Counted from the first letter of the stretch, positions 10,296 to 21,421 are shown. The stretch: DNA of 64,000 bases from Zanthoxylum bungeanum (GCA_019454045.1 SKCR01038878.1:62001-126000), one strand, 5' to 3'. The notes: generated by a model from the sequence alone, not told the origin. Numbers and translations are program-made.

Positions 10296-12850
10296 ATGGT
10301 ATCTTGAGCTATTGATGCATAAAACCGAAATAGGGTTCTTGAGTAAATTTGGGGCTTTTTGATTTTGGCTTGATTATGACAAATTGATTGTTCAATAATG
10401 CTTATATATGATCTAATTTGAGATATATGTAATCAATTTGACAAAAAAATCATTGGATTGATTTTCCCCAATTTGCAAATTTTTTGTCAAAACTTTAATT
10501 TGGGTAAACTCGATTTAGGCATGATTTGGTTGAATTGTTTGATGCATTATGCTTGAATGAGGTTGAATTGAAGTTGTGCATGATCAATTTCAAGAAAATT
10601 GGATTAGATCAATTTTTCCCCCCAATTCTTAGGTTGGATATGAAACTTGAAATTGGGCAAAATGTGTTTAAGCATGTTTTAATTGAATTGGATGTTTAAG
10701 TATGCTTAGAACATGTTTAATTGAGATTGTGTGTGGTCAATTTCATGAAATTGGATTGGATTCATTTTTTCCCCAAATTGGAGGCTTGGCCGAAAATGAA
10801 ATGAACCCTAATGTCTTGGTAATTTTGTTTTGTTTGATCATTGGATGACTTAAAACAATTGGTTAATGTTGTTTTGAAGTTCAATTGGATTGAATTTTGA
10901 TTTGGAACATTTTTCCCTTTTAAAGTGGCTTGGCCGATTTTAAAGAACATGAAATTCTTTGTGATTTTGTTGTTTTAATTCATTGGATGAATTGAATTGA
11001 TTTGGGAAATTAAGATTGTGGACTCAATTGGATTGAAACCGAATCGAATTGAAAAACCCCTAATTGCCGAGACTTGATAGCATGTTAATTGGGTTTGATT
11101 TTGATTGAATTGTGTTGGACACTATTTGGTTGTTAAAGTGCATGATTAATTAGGCTAATTGATATTTTAGAAATGTTAATTGGGTAATTGATTGTGTATT
11201 ACACTTAGGTTAATTAATTGTGAATTTGGAATTTTATAAGTTAATTAATTTGGGCTTAATTTTGGAAATTGGGCTTGTTAGGTTGTAATTGGGCTTTTGG
11301 GCTTTGTTGTAACAAAGTTGGGTTTAGGCAAAATTGGTTGGATCCAATTAGGCCCAAAACCGAATCCAAAAGGTCCAATTATGACTTAATGGACCTTAAT
11401 TATTTAATTGGGCCTAATGGGCCAAAATTAATTTAAAGGCTTATGGGGTAACTCCCGGATTGGATTTTGGTTGTTCGGTTTGACCCGAGTTGACCAAAAG
11501 TCCACGCCTATAGAAATTAATTAAAAGCCCATTGGACTTTAATTAAATAAAACATTAGATGTTATCGGGCTTTGAGACCCGTTGCGATTAAATTTGGAAT
11601 TTAAGTCGTAAAGGTTCGTTAATAAAAGTGTAATATTTAATTTAGAATTAAATAATGAATTAGAATTAATACGTATTAAATTGGATTTAATTATGTATTT
11701 AATTTAATTCGTAGAAATTGTACTTTGAGTACGTGTTCGCAAAACGAGTTTGACTCGAACAAAAATCAAATCTTTGTTTGAACATTGGATGATCACTAAT
11801 ATCAAGATTAATTAATTTGATTGATTGATTGATAACATGCTTGTATGAATACATGGTTGTGATGTTTGAATAATGTATATCGGATGGATATTAGTCGGGT
11901 TGGGCGATTTTGGAAATTGTAATAAATTTGATTTATTAAATTGGACCTGCGTGTCCAGCCTTATCTCCTATTTCTTTGTATTCTCTTCTCACCTATTCCC
12001 CTCCATGTAAAAGAGGTTTCTTTAGAAGTGTAGTGTAACGGTAGAAGTAATACAAGTGCTAGCGGGAGAGAGAAAGTGAGAGATTTGATCTAGGATCAAT
12101 GTAAAATATCCATCCGCATATCATTATTATTTTATTTCATACTCGCTTTATTATGTGTTTAGAATGCATGCTTAAGGGTGTATGATGATGAGACCTTAAC
12201 AAAGATAATTAAATTGGTAGCCAATTTGCACGAGAAAAACCCTCGTTAAATATCATGCGTTTTTCCTTCCATTGAGTGATTCTTACTCAAGATCCGAGAT
12301 TGGCAGGGGTTGTTGGCCAAAGTCAAGCCCTTGTCCATCAAAGATGTGTTTTAATCACGAGGCTTTGTTCCATATCGGTGTCGTGTCCAAGTTGTGGTTT
12401 GTTGGCCAAAGTCAAGACCACTTCTTGTCCATTGACATTGATTACGAAGCTTCCATGTCAATGGGTCCGCGCTTGACTGGAATCATTAGGTTTGTTGTGC
12501 CAAAGCCAAGGCCTAGTTGATTCAGAGGAAAAGGTTAGGGTATACATTCGATGTATAGGCATATATAAGATATATGTTTAGGACTTGGATGTCCACCTAC
12601 TGGATCTAGGAGTTGGATAGATCCAATTGATCTTCGAGATCTACCTAGTTAATTATCATACAATTTGTTGGCCAAAGTCAAGATTGTGTGATATTTAACG
12701 GGATCCTAGCCCACTAGGAAACACGGTTTCCCGAGTACTCGACAGAGGGTTAGAGGCTCGACGAAAAATAGTGGGAGGCAAGTATTGAATTTGCAACATT
12801 CGTTCGAATACTCGCTAAACACGCTCATTTTATTTTATTTCGTCATTAGA
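10296..12850 (+). other. Copia A1 leader (5' untranslated region)
   Basis: About 2.5 kb without a supported gene. 10300-11450 is T- and G-rich, with repeated AATTGGATTGAATT-like phrases. 11500-11760 is rich in short inverted repeats. 12300-12690 holds three copies of TTGGCCAAAGTCAAG and one variant. Perfect hairpins with 3-nt loops occur at 12541-12557, 12560-12576, 12629-12641 and 12717-12731. The open frame at 12272-12520 recurs at 61318 in family copy A6 but matches no gag that I know. Confidence 0.7.
10297..10309 (+). other. Primer-binding site of Copia A1
   Basis: TGGTATCTTGAGC one base after the LTR end resembles TGGTATCAGAGC, the complement of the plant initiator Met-tRNA 3' end used by most Copia elements. 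Confidence 0.8.
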
Positions 12851-13122
12851 TTAAATGTTAGTTGGACTAATATTTAAATTGTTGTTTTAATAAACAGTTG
12901 GACTGTATTATACTTGATTATATATAATTGGATTATATTAATCAATATATTTGAATTAATTAATTTCAGTTTACAGTTGATTTTATAATTGGATTATAGT
13001 AATCAATGTAATTGAGGTAATTAATTTGGATTATATTTGATTATATAGTTGGACTATTATAATCATTATAATATATAAAGTACCACTAATCGTTGATTAA
13101 ATAGTTGGACTATTGTAATCAA
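12851..13122 (+). repeat. Array of palindromic units with TGG loops (Copia A1)
   Basis: Six inverted repeats centred on TGG lie at 12851-12877, 12884-12913, 12914-12945, 12977-13006, 13037-13065 and 13093-13122. The last four begin TTGATT and end AATCA(A). The base pair next to the loop varies in step: AGT with ACT, AAT with ATT, CAGT with ACTG. The same array is at 38577-38799 and 61903-62159. It lies just upstream of, or over, the expected gag start. Confidence 0.85.
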
Positions 13123-13379
13123 GATAAAATTGAAAAGTTGGATATTTAAAATATAATCTAGGATTAAAATATTTTAAATGATTTAATTTTCAAATTGGGA
13201 ATAAATAATAGGTTACTTTATTTGATAAAATAACTTATTATACCTTAAGCCCAAAATTAAGCAATAAGTAGAGCATAAAATCTTTGGAAGATTTTTGTTA
13301 TGATGACTTTAATGCTTAATTTAATATACTTGTCATAAATCTAATTTTGGATTTAAGAAGTATTAAAATTGCAATTTAT

Positions 13380-15960
13380 AATTCTTGGAGAATTAATTGA
13401 CTATTCATGTAAAGTCAAAGTTTGCAATTGGGCATGTAGCACGAGGTGCACATTCCTTTCAATATTCTAAAACCCAAGGCTTGGCCTAAGTTTCCTAAAA
13501 TATTGAAAAGGATAATTGACATATCCCAAAGTGACTACCATTTGGATATGGAAGACACAAAGGAATTAAAGAAAGGGCGAGGCTCTAACTTTAAATATGT
13601 TTGTCTTAGTTATGTTCACAGCTAGTATTGAAATTAGATTTTAAATACTTAGTGTGGTACATAAAATATATGTATTGATATTCAGAATCTGCTTTGAGCA
13701 GGATACTGACTTCAAGCTGAGATTCCTCTGCGAATCGGAAACGGGACGAAAGTCGCTGTTTCGACCGTAGATACCTAAGTTTAGGAACTACCCTTCGGGT
13801 ATATACTTAAATTAGAAACTGTTATAATGTAACTAGTTTGACTAGAGACATTATCTCTTTATCAGTGTTTAATCCGTTGCGGATAAAACCTTTATATTAT
13901 AGAACACTGAGTGTTTTATTATATAAAGATGATACTGAGATAAACACATTAGATGTGAATAACAGAATTTATATTTTGAATATATAATTAAAATCTCAAA
14001 CATATAAATTGACAAATAAATAGCTTAAATTGATTTGATCAATAGAGACTTATTCGTGGCATTGTTGTCTAGGACACAATTTAACGAGACTCGTATATCC
14101 ACACTTTTGAAGAGTGGATACTAGGACTGATTTGACTATTCAAATAAGGTCTGCGAATCTATTTTATTAGGTAAAGTACCTAAAATACTATTTACTTGGT
14201 AATAGTGTAAATGCCACCGATCTGTTAGCCCTATTCATGGTGAAGTTAGTGGCCCATATCTAGCTAGGCTAGATGTGAACATGAATATTTCGTGACCTTA
14301 ACGGATGTGGCATCACGTTATGGTTATGTGTGTTTCTTTTGAAGAACACAAATCAGAAACTTTAAAGTTTCGACACGAAATACACAAACAGATCGGCTAT
14401 AGCATTATTCCGCCACGGTAAGACCGTAATGGAAAATACTTTAGCAGTAAGTTTCTCGTATACTTGAAAGAGTATAGTATTCTTTCAATGAGGACTCCTC
14501 TTGGAACACGTCAGTTAGACGGTGTGTCCGAACGGATTAACCGAATCATTTTAGACATAATAAGGCTAATCACGAGTCGCTTTGAGCTACCATTTCCTTC
14601 AATAGGATATGTACTAACAGTGCAAAACTTATTTAGAATAAGGTTCCATATAAATCTGTTTGACAGATATCGTATAGGATATGAACAGGAAAGAAACGAG
14701 GTTTCTCATTCCTGACAATTTGGGTATGCTAGGCATAACGTTTGGATGATACCAAACTAAGGACCCAAATTGGATAAGTGCCAATATTGGTTATCCTAAG
14801 GAAACCATAAGTATAGTACTTAACACCTCACTAGAGAACAATTAGATTGTTGCTCTCCATGCGGTTTTCCTGAGAGGAATACCGATATGCAGTGGTAAGT
14901 GGGAGGATAGTATAACTCGATGAAAATCGGAGTAATACTGTTCTAGGCACTGAATCTTAATGGAACATATATAGTTCATCAAGGATGAAACTATACCATT
15001 AATCTTCGAATACACAAGAACAAAGGAAGTGATACGAGGTATCGACTCCCTATTATGACAAAGTGTCATGAGTCCGAAATGGATTCCATGTATATCAATA
15101 TGTTTGGATTGAAGCAAGCATAAGGTTCTTGGAACTGACGTTTTGAAATAATCAAAATAGTTTATGATTTGACTCAAAACGAAATAATTCTTGTGTATAT
15201 AAGGAGGTTAGTGGGAGAGGGCACTGACAATGAAATTCCCATAAAACAATCGGTGAAAGCTTGGCTTTCATAAGAAATTCTCCGTAGAATTCTGGGGAGT
15301 AACAACCTTTATTCAAGGAATAAAGATCTACTACTGGGCTAGATTTGGAGTTGGTAACACTCTCTGAGAAATTGTACATTTAAAATGTACTTGTATTGGT
15401 GTCTCATACGCTTTGAGCATATGGAGTCACAATCGGGTCAATCCAAGTGATAGTCACTGGATTGAAGATTAAGAACATCAGTTAGTATCTGAGAGAACTA
15501 AAGATGTTGTCTTAAATTATGGAGATGGAGAACTTGAAGTGACTGGGATCACTGCTGCAAGTTTCCAAACCGGTAAATACTGCGGTACTATAAGTTTGAA
15601 CACTGGGACAGTGAGCTGGAAATCTTCCGAGCAAGATAACTGTTGCCGAATTAACAACAAATGCGGATTATTGATGCAGCTGAGGCAGCAATAGAAGCCA
15701 TTTGGATCGATAATAAATCTAATTAGATTAGATATAGTTCTGTTAGCAGCTGAGCTAGGCGTCAGCACAGGCTAAAGAATTAAAGGTCTCATCGACGATC
15801 CAGATATATACTTCTATATCATCTGATTCGTTCGGATCATACATCGTGGCGATGTGATGATCGTGTAAATCGCGTCAGACGCCGCTGACGAAAACCTTTC
15901 CTCAGCAATTTGAGCGAATTGTACATAGTTCGGGTGTTAGACACTCGAGTGACTGGCTAT
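13380..15960 (+). pseudogene. Copia A1 degenerate gag-pol
   Basis: Only short traces remain. 13380-13600 corresponds to the gag C-terminus of the related copy at 39100-39390. 14190-14700 is integrase: ATDLLAL, then LKEYSILSMRTP, RQLDGVSERINR and ELPFPSIGY. 15050-15130 shows the reverse transcriptase collapsed. Sequence equivalent to the start of the domain (around MDSMY) is joined straight to the LKQA segment, and about 0.3 kb present at 41060-41400 is missing. 15180-15760 is the thumb and RNase H remnant (SWKSSEQDNC-like, TKCGLLMQLRQQ-like in shifted frames). Frames change every 50-150 bp, so no product is expected. Confidence 0.75.
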
Positions 15961-15963
15961 GTG

Positions 15964-15976
15964 CCAAGTGGGAGAT
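15964..15976 (+). other. Polypurine tract of Copia A1
   Basis: CCAAGTGGGAGAT directly before the 3' LTR. It is the same in Copia B (31692-31704) and copy A4/A5 (42330-42342). Confidence 0.85.
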
Positions 15977-17032
15977 TGTTGGATAATATGACCCATAGCG
16001 TCACTATTTGTACAGATCACGGTGTTGTTGTACAAATTAACTATGTGACAAGGAAATTGCACTCTCATCATTTGTGATTAGATCACCATAGATATATAAA
16101 TGAAGAGAGGTCCATATGATTAGTTCCTGGATTGAGATGATATGAGACAGTATCAATCCCCGAAGGATTAATCATTAAATATCCCTAGCCGATATTATCG
16201 AGACTGGACATCGATAATGCGGAATAGGCTAGTATTGCACTTGTGCGTGTTGTGAGGGCACAACGGCATAGTTCTCATATATATAAGTATTGGATACTTA
16301 TGCAAGTGCGATAGGAGGTCGTGTTTCACCGATGGTACGGGAAACAGCTTCGCTCTGGATAGACCCCTCGGAATCCCATTGGTATTATGACTATGTGTCT
16401 ATGGGAGGCCGAAATCGAGGTAGGTGTGTATAGTCTTAACCTGAGACTTGCATCGCTAATACTTGCGATAATCGGTAGACTTTGGTCTTGGTGGTACAGG
16501 GCTTTAAACCGGTTCTGTGTACACCGCTTCTGGGTTTATCAGAGAGTCGTAGTGTATTGGGTGTGATGTCGAGACGGAAGTGTCACTTCAGTCATATTGG
16601 AGTTGATGTCACGCAGGATATGGTACTAGTGCTCTTGAGTTTGTTGCGCAACCAATCGGGATATTGTGACCAGGTCATGTATATCCGATTATAGAGACTA
16701 TGTTACCAGACATCCGATATGTGTTTCGGACGGGGCAGACACTTATCCAGCCCCCCCCTAGCACGTGATTATCCGATACTGGGCCGATATACACAATACT
16801 ACGGTATACTACGCTTGATACAGATCTATATATTCCTGTAAGAATATTTCTGGAGAATTGGGTAGGCATGGCGTTTTGCTAGAAGCTAACCTTGTCTTGT
16901 AAATCGGTATAAACGTAGTACGAGGTACTTACGTGTTCGGATAGTCCGACGACCGTATTTACTGCCAACATATCCGGAGATCTCATGGGTCGGTTCCCGA
17001 AGATTCACCGATGACGTATTACTCGCACTTTG

Positions 17033-17397
17033 ATTAATCTGGGATTAATTAGAAGAGAGAGATAGAATTAATCTGGGATTAATTCGGAGAGATAGAATTA
17101 ATCTGGGATTAATTCGATGAGAGAGAAAATTAATCTGGGATTAATTGCGGAGATATTTTATCTGGGATAAAATATTATTTAAAGAGAGAGAACGATTAAT
17201 TTGGAATTAATCGATAAAATTAATATATTCGATATATTAATCGAAATTGGATTTCGACGCGGAATTAAAATTAGATTTTAATTCGGGCGAACGAATTAAT
17301 TTAGAATTAATTCGTTAGCGACGTGAATAGTGAATTCGCTAGGCGTAATCATTTAATTACGACGCGACGGAAAATTCGTTAATTTGGAATTAGCGAA
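17033..17397 (+). repeat. Chain of twelve short hairpins in the family-A LTR
   Basis: Consecutive inverted repeats with tiny loops: 17033-17049, 17065-17085, 17095-17115, 17128-17146 and 17153-17175 (loop CTGGG); 17193-17213 (loop TGG, stem CGATTAATT); 17219-17241 (TCG); 17242-17256 (TGG, stem CGAAAT); 17262-17284 (TAG, stem GAATTAAAAT); 17291-17315 (TAG, perfect 11-bp stem ACGAATTAATT); 17344-17361 (loop CATTTA); 17375-17397 (TGG, one G-T pair). The chain is kept in the LTRs at 9050, 29930, 35510, 43385 and 58665. Confidence 0.9.
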
Positions 17398-17626
17398 CCC
17401 GAGCCCGAGAGTGATTGCGAGCGCGTTCGCATTTCGAATTCGAACGCGGCATGCAAGTCACATCAAGCGTCAAATCGTTTGTCACATCATGCGTCAAATC
17501 AATTGTCACTTTGAGTGATGTGATATGACATGTTGTCACTTTATTAAAGTGACATGATGTGAATATAGGGACTTGTGTATATATATATTTTATTCATTTA
17601 CTTGGTAAATGGAATAAAGATATAAG

Positions 17627-17636
17627 TATATATAAA
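17627..17636 (+). promoter_or_regulatory. TATA box in Copia A1 3' LTR
   Basis: TATATATAAA followed by a CT-rich patch, matching 9661-9670 in the 5' LTR. Confidence 0.55.
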
Positions 17637-18272
17637 TCATTTTCTCTCTCTTGGACTTTGTGTGGTTCACGGTTTTGGCAAAAACTTTTGCCATTCACGT
17701 GACTCATTGGTATTGCTCATTCACGTTTTTGGCCTAATTTAGGACCACATTCACGTGACACTCTGCACTTCTTTTTGGTCTTCACGTTTTAGACTAAATG
17801 GAGCAAAATCACTCTCTCTCACACATGAAAAGGACATACGGTCCTTTCTCTTTCCCTCCCATTTTTCTTCTCTTCTTCTTCTCGGCTCACTGCCGATTCT
17901 TCTTCTCTTCTTCTGTTTTTCACCGAAAATTTGAGAAGCAAGATGAAGATAAACTAGTGCTAGCACACTCTAGGAGTGATACAAAGGTGATAGGGAAGTG
18001 AGTTTGTGAGCATGGAATCTCAAAGCTTGGAGCTTTAATGGAGTTCTCACATGGCCGAAAATGGTGAAGATCTACACGCCCAAAACCGAGCAGTCCACTG
18101 ACTTTGGAAGCCATTGCCGAGCATGTTGAGGAGCAAAAATCGCACCTTGTTCTTCATTTCATCAAAACCGAAAATCAAAGTGAGTATATTCCGCACCTCC
18201 TTTGATGTGTTCATATGTGGTTTTTATGCATGTTTGTGATCCTTGGGACTTTGATTGAACACTTTCATGCAG

Positions 18273-20024
18273 TCTTCTTCACATGATGTTTTCTCTTCAT
18301 GGTGCATAGATCCTTCAAAACTTTGGCATATGTGGGAATCTGTTTGATCCCATATAACAAATGAAGATTAATCTTTACTTGCTTTAAATGTTCTAGGATC
18401 TCACCATTAGGGTCTGTAGCTCTCGAAGTAGGCCTAAGAGCTTGAGGGAAAGGTACTCAAACTGGGCTCTGCACCACTTGTTCTTCGTGAAGAATATCTG
18501 CATTACTACCTGTGGTGTCACCTATAGTGTTGGAAGTGTCCTGCACATTTATCTCTTTACCACTCCTAGTGGTTATGGCTTTAAAGTCCTTTACATTGGA
18601 TGCATCATGGTCGACATATGCCATGTGTTGTCCTCACGGATTTGGTTGTGCCTGAGATGGGAATTTTCCTGACTTCTGCACACTTAACACGCTAGTTACT
18701 TTAGAGACTTGACTCTTTATATCCTTATTTTCTTCAACCACCTGAGCTATTAGTGACTCAAAACTTTGATTAGTTTTGTTCTGGGCCTCTACAAATGCTT
18801 GCATAGTATCTTCTAAGGAGTTTCTAGAATTGGTTGGTGTGTGATACTGGGGGGCACTGTAACTTCTAGGCTGTGATGTTTGAGTGGGCTGTTGAGACTC
18901 ATGTTTCCAACTGAAATTTGGGTGGTTCCGCCAACCGGGATTATAAGTATCTGAATACGGTGTATAAGGTTTCTTGTACATCCCTAAGACATTGCATTGT
19001 TCCTCATATGTTTCCCTCATCTCACCATATAAAGGACACTCTTGGGCCGGATGGTCAATCCCCTTACACATAAAACATACCTCTTGAGGTTCTAACTGGG
19101 CTACCACATGCATAATTTTACTATTTTTGGCTTTTAAAGCTCTTATATCTCTAGTTAATAGCTTAAACTGTGCTTTAAGACTATCATCTTCCCTAAAGTG
19201 GTGTATGCCTCCGCTAGAAGTGATGGAACAAGTCCTATCAGTGCTATTCATGGTATTAGGTCCAGTCCAAGTGTGAGATTTTTCAGCTAGGTCATTTAAG
19301 TACTCTAATGCCTCATCAATGTTCTTTCGGATAAATTCACCATTGACATTGTCTCAACGAAATGGCGCTCCCTAGGGGTTAGACCGTCATAAAAATAACT
19401 TACTAAGTGCCAATTCTCATACCCATGGTGAAGACAACTAGCTAACATCTCCTTAAACCTCTCCCAAATTGGATAAAAGGTTTCACTGTCTTTCTGGGAG
19501 AAGGTATAGATTTGTCTTTTCAAGGCATTAGTCTTATAATGTGGGAAATATTTATTGAAAAATGCTTGTGTCATCTCACCCCATGATCCTATTGAACGAG
19601 GTCTCAACCAAATACAACCAGCTTTTAGCTCTATCCTTAAGGGTAAAAAGGAAGAACTTAAGTCTAATTGTGTCTGTAGTCCCAAATCGGTCATGGAAGG
19701 TTGCTATAACCTCTTCAAATTCCCTAATATGCACATAAGGGTTCTCATTCTCCAAACCATGAAAGGTTGGGAGATATTGTATCATTCCGGATTTAAAATC
19801 TATATGTGGTGCATTAGGGGGAAAAATTATGCATGATGGTGTAGCTGTGCGAGTGGGATAGAGATACTCCTCAGAGTCCTAATGGATGGTCTCTCGTAGT
19901 CACTCATGTTGTGTGTGCTAGATGTAGATGGTGTAGCAAAAAGGTTATCAAACAAACTTTCTGAATCAGAATCTTCCTCTTCAATCTTAGCAAATCTACC
20001 AAACCGATCTCTAAGTCTAGGCAT
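18273..20024 (-). pseudogene. Athila gag (decayed)
   Basis: Gag builds the virus-like particle. The start used is the ATG at 20024 (MPRLRDRFGRFAKIEEEDSD). The capsid part is in two overlapping pieces, 19576-19785 (FFLFTLKDRAKSWL) and 19305-19694 (AFFNKYFPHYKT, SETFYPIWERFKEML), matching the Retrotrans_gag pattern. Piece 18634-19251 has a CCHC zinc knuckle at residues 59-72 (CFMC...H...C) and NPGWRNHPNFSW at about 104-115. Beyond 18634 the minus strand still reads EILEHLKQ, YAKVLKDLC and KKTA in broken frame down to the Copia insertion. At least three frameshifts. Confidence 0.88.
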
Positions 20025-20191
20025 GCACTCAACACAATTAAAATAAGAAACATAAATAAAAGAATTGAAACTAAAAATAAAAATCTAAAGTATGACTAAA
20101 AAACTGAAATAAAATAAATAAATAAATAAGTAGAGATGGAACGAAGTTACCGCTTTGTTGACCAAGCAAACCTGCTTCTGTTGATTGTAAA

Positions 20192-20215
20192 CCATCTCCC
20201 CGACGACGGTGATAA
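20192..20215 (-). other. Primer-binding site of the Athila element
   Basis: On the minus strand, just after the 5' LTR, TTATCACCGTCGTCGGGGA resembles TGGCGCCGTTGCCGGGGA, the tRNA-Asp type site of Athila elements, with decay mainly at CG positions. 20025-20191 is otherwise leader without a gene. Confidence 0.65.
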
Positions 20216-20219
20216 AATT

Positions 20220-21421
20220 TGATTACGCCCAAAAAGTTACTTGCGGTTATCACAATATAGTTGGGGTGTCGATTCCTCAGAGAGATAGTTACAAGCAACT
20301 AATTCACTTAATGAAAACGTTAGCAATAACTCAATTAAAGAGAATGATTGAATTGGTAATGTAAATTAAAGATTATGAAAATCACTTAAAAGTTGTCAGT
20401 TGAGAAAAGCAGCAAAGCGTTGGGAATTCCTCTTGTATAAAATCCCTATATTCAGTAATTGATTCTTTTTATTACTCAATTGAAGGTTTCAAATCCCAAA
20501 CCAACAATTGGAAGATATTTCAATCAAAACATACTAAATTCTAAGGTAATCGATGAATTGTTTTCTCTATGTTAACAACACACTATGTTATCGTTATGAC
20601 CTATCTAACGTCAACAATATACCCACTGGAAAAACAGCAGCATAATATTAACTCATAAAATAACATAACCAGACATTTTTGGGTTTCCCAATCACACATA
20701 GAAGAAACATGTTCATATATGCAAATTGGTAAAACACAATCTTTGGGTTCATAATCAAAAGATAATAAAGAATAACAAATCATCAATTATATTAAATGTT
20801 GAAGAATATTCAGGAATAAAAAATATGAATATATGAACTTAATTACAAGAGTTCATCTTTAGCTTTGCCTAGGAGATTAGTTCTCCATAGAAGAAAGAGA
20901 TACAGCCTGGATAGATCGGAGAGACATCTTGTCTGGCTTGTGTTTCTTCATTCTTCTCTCTTGAATATGTGATTTAATCTTTTTGTTGTATATTTTCTCC
21001 CTTCCTTAGGGTTTTGGACGAACTTGGGTTTATATAGGGAAGTCTTAGAGTCCTTATGCGCATAAAATACGACCTAATTAGATTCTGGAACTTTGCCGGG
21101 GCGCCACGGCACCAGAAAGTGGTGTTGCGGTGCCCAACTTGCTGGGAAAAATATATGGGGACAATCTGAGGAGGCGCTGCGGCGCCAGAAAGTGGGCACC
21201 GCAACGCCAGTGTAATTTTCTGGTATTGCATTTTCTGTGTTTTTGCTCTTCCCACGTGCTTTCGATGTGTCCGTAAGGTCCTGAAACATGGACAATTGCT
21301 CTAATATCCATGTTCCATTACTTCTTAATAACAAGACATAAAATAAACTGTAATTAAGATCAAATACTTGATAATCAAGCCGAATTAGTGATGTTCATAG
21401 TACATTTTCATGCACTTATCA
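20220..21421 (-). repeat. Athila 5' LTR (1202 bp)
   Basis: It is colinear with 1956-3136, with TGATAAGTGCATG at the minus-strand start and the AGTCT duplication outside. The GC-rich segment at 21095-21210 (GGGGCGCCACGGC-like) and TATA box are shared. The open frames at 20974-21334 fall inside the LTR and are not genes. Confidence 0.93.
21029..21036 (-). promoter_or_regulatory. TATA box in Athila 5' LTR
   Basis: TATATAAA on the minus strand in CCCTATATAAACCC. This is the LTR that would drive transcription of the element. Confidence 0.6.

Larger units (their letters stand above)
8004..18267 (+). mobile_element. Copia-superfamily retrotransposon A1 (family A), complete, coding-dead
   Basis: LTRs at 8004-10295 and 15977-18267 are nearly the same over 2.29 kb and begin TGTTGGATAATATGACC. 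The TGCAG duplication, a Met-tRNA-type primer site and a CCAAGTGGGAGAT polypurine tract are all present. The 5.7 kb interior has a leader of about 2.5 kb, a palindromic repeat array, then a heavily decayed gag, integrase, reverse transcriptase and RNase H in Copia order. No long reading frame survives and the reverse transcriptase core is deleted, so this copy probably moved using proteins from elsewhere. It is inserted in the Athila gag/protease junction. Confidence 0.92.
15977..18267 (+). repeat. Copia A1 3' LTR (2291 bp)
   Basis: It pairs with 8004-10295 and is followed by the TGCAG duplication. It carries the best-preserved form of the hairpin chain (17033-17397). The open frames at 16482, 17798 and 18001 lie within it and are not genes. 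Confidence 0.92.
1956..21421 (-). mobile_element. Athila-type Ty3/Gypsy retrotransposon, split by a nested Copia element
   Basis: Two LTRs (1956-3136 and 20220-21421) begin TGATAAGTGCATG on the minus strand, and the insertion has the AGTCT duplication. A tRNA-Asp-like primer site lies next to the 5' LTR. The order on the minus strand is gag, protease, reverse transcriptase, RNase H, integrase, then a long 3' non-coding region. The gag motifs (NPGWRNHPNFSW, KVLKDLC-type C-terminus) and FMDDLTVFG in the polymerase are typical of the Athila lineage. Without the nested Copia (8004-18267 plus one 5-bp duplication) it is about 9.2 kb. No envelope-like reading frame is visible. All genes carry stops or frameshifts. 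Confidence 0.92.

Noticed and set aside
12272..12520. Open frame MSDSYSRSEIGRGCW..., also at 61318
   Set aside because: Conserved between two close element copies only, disrupted in A4 (about 38000), no gag similarity. It lies in the leader with the TTGGCCAAAGTCAAG repeats.
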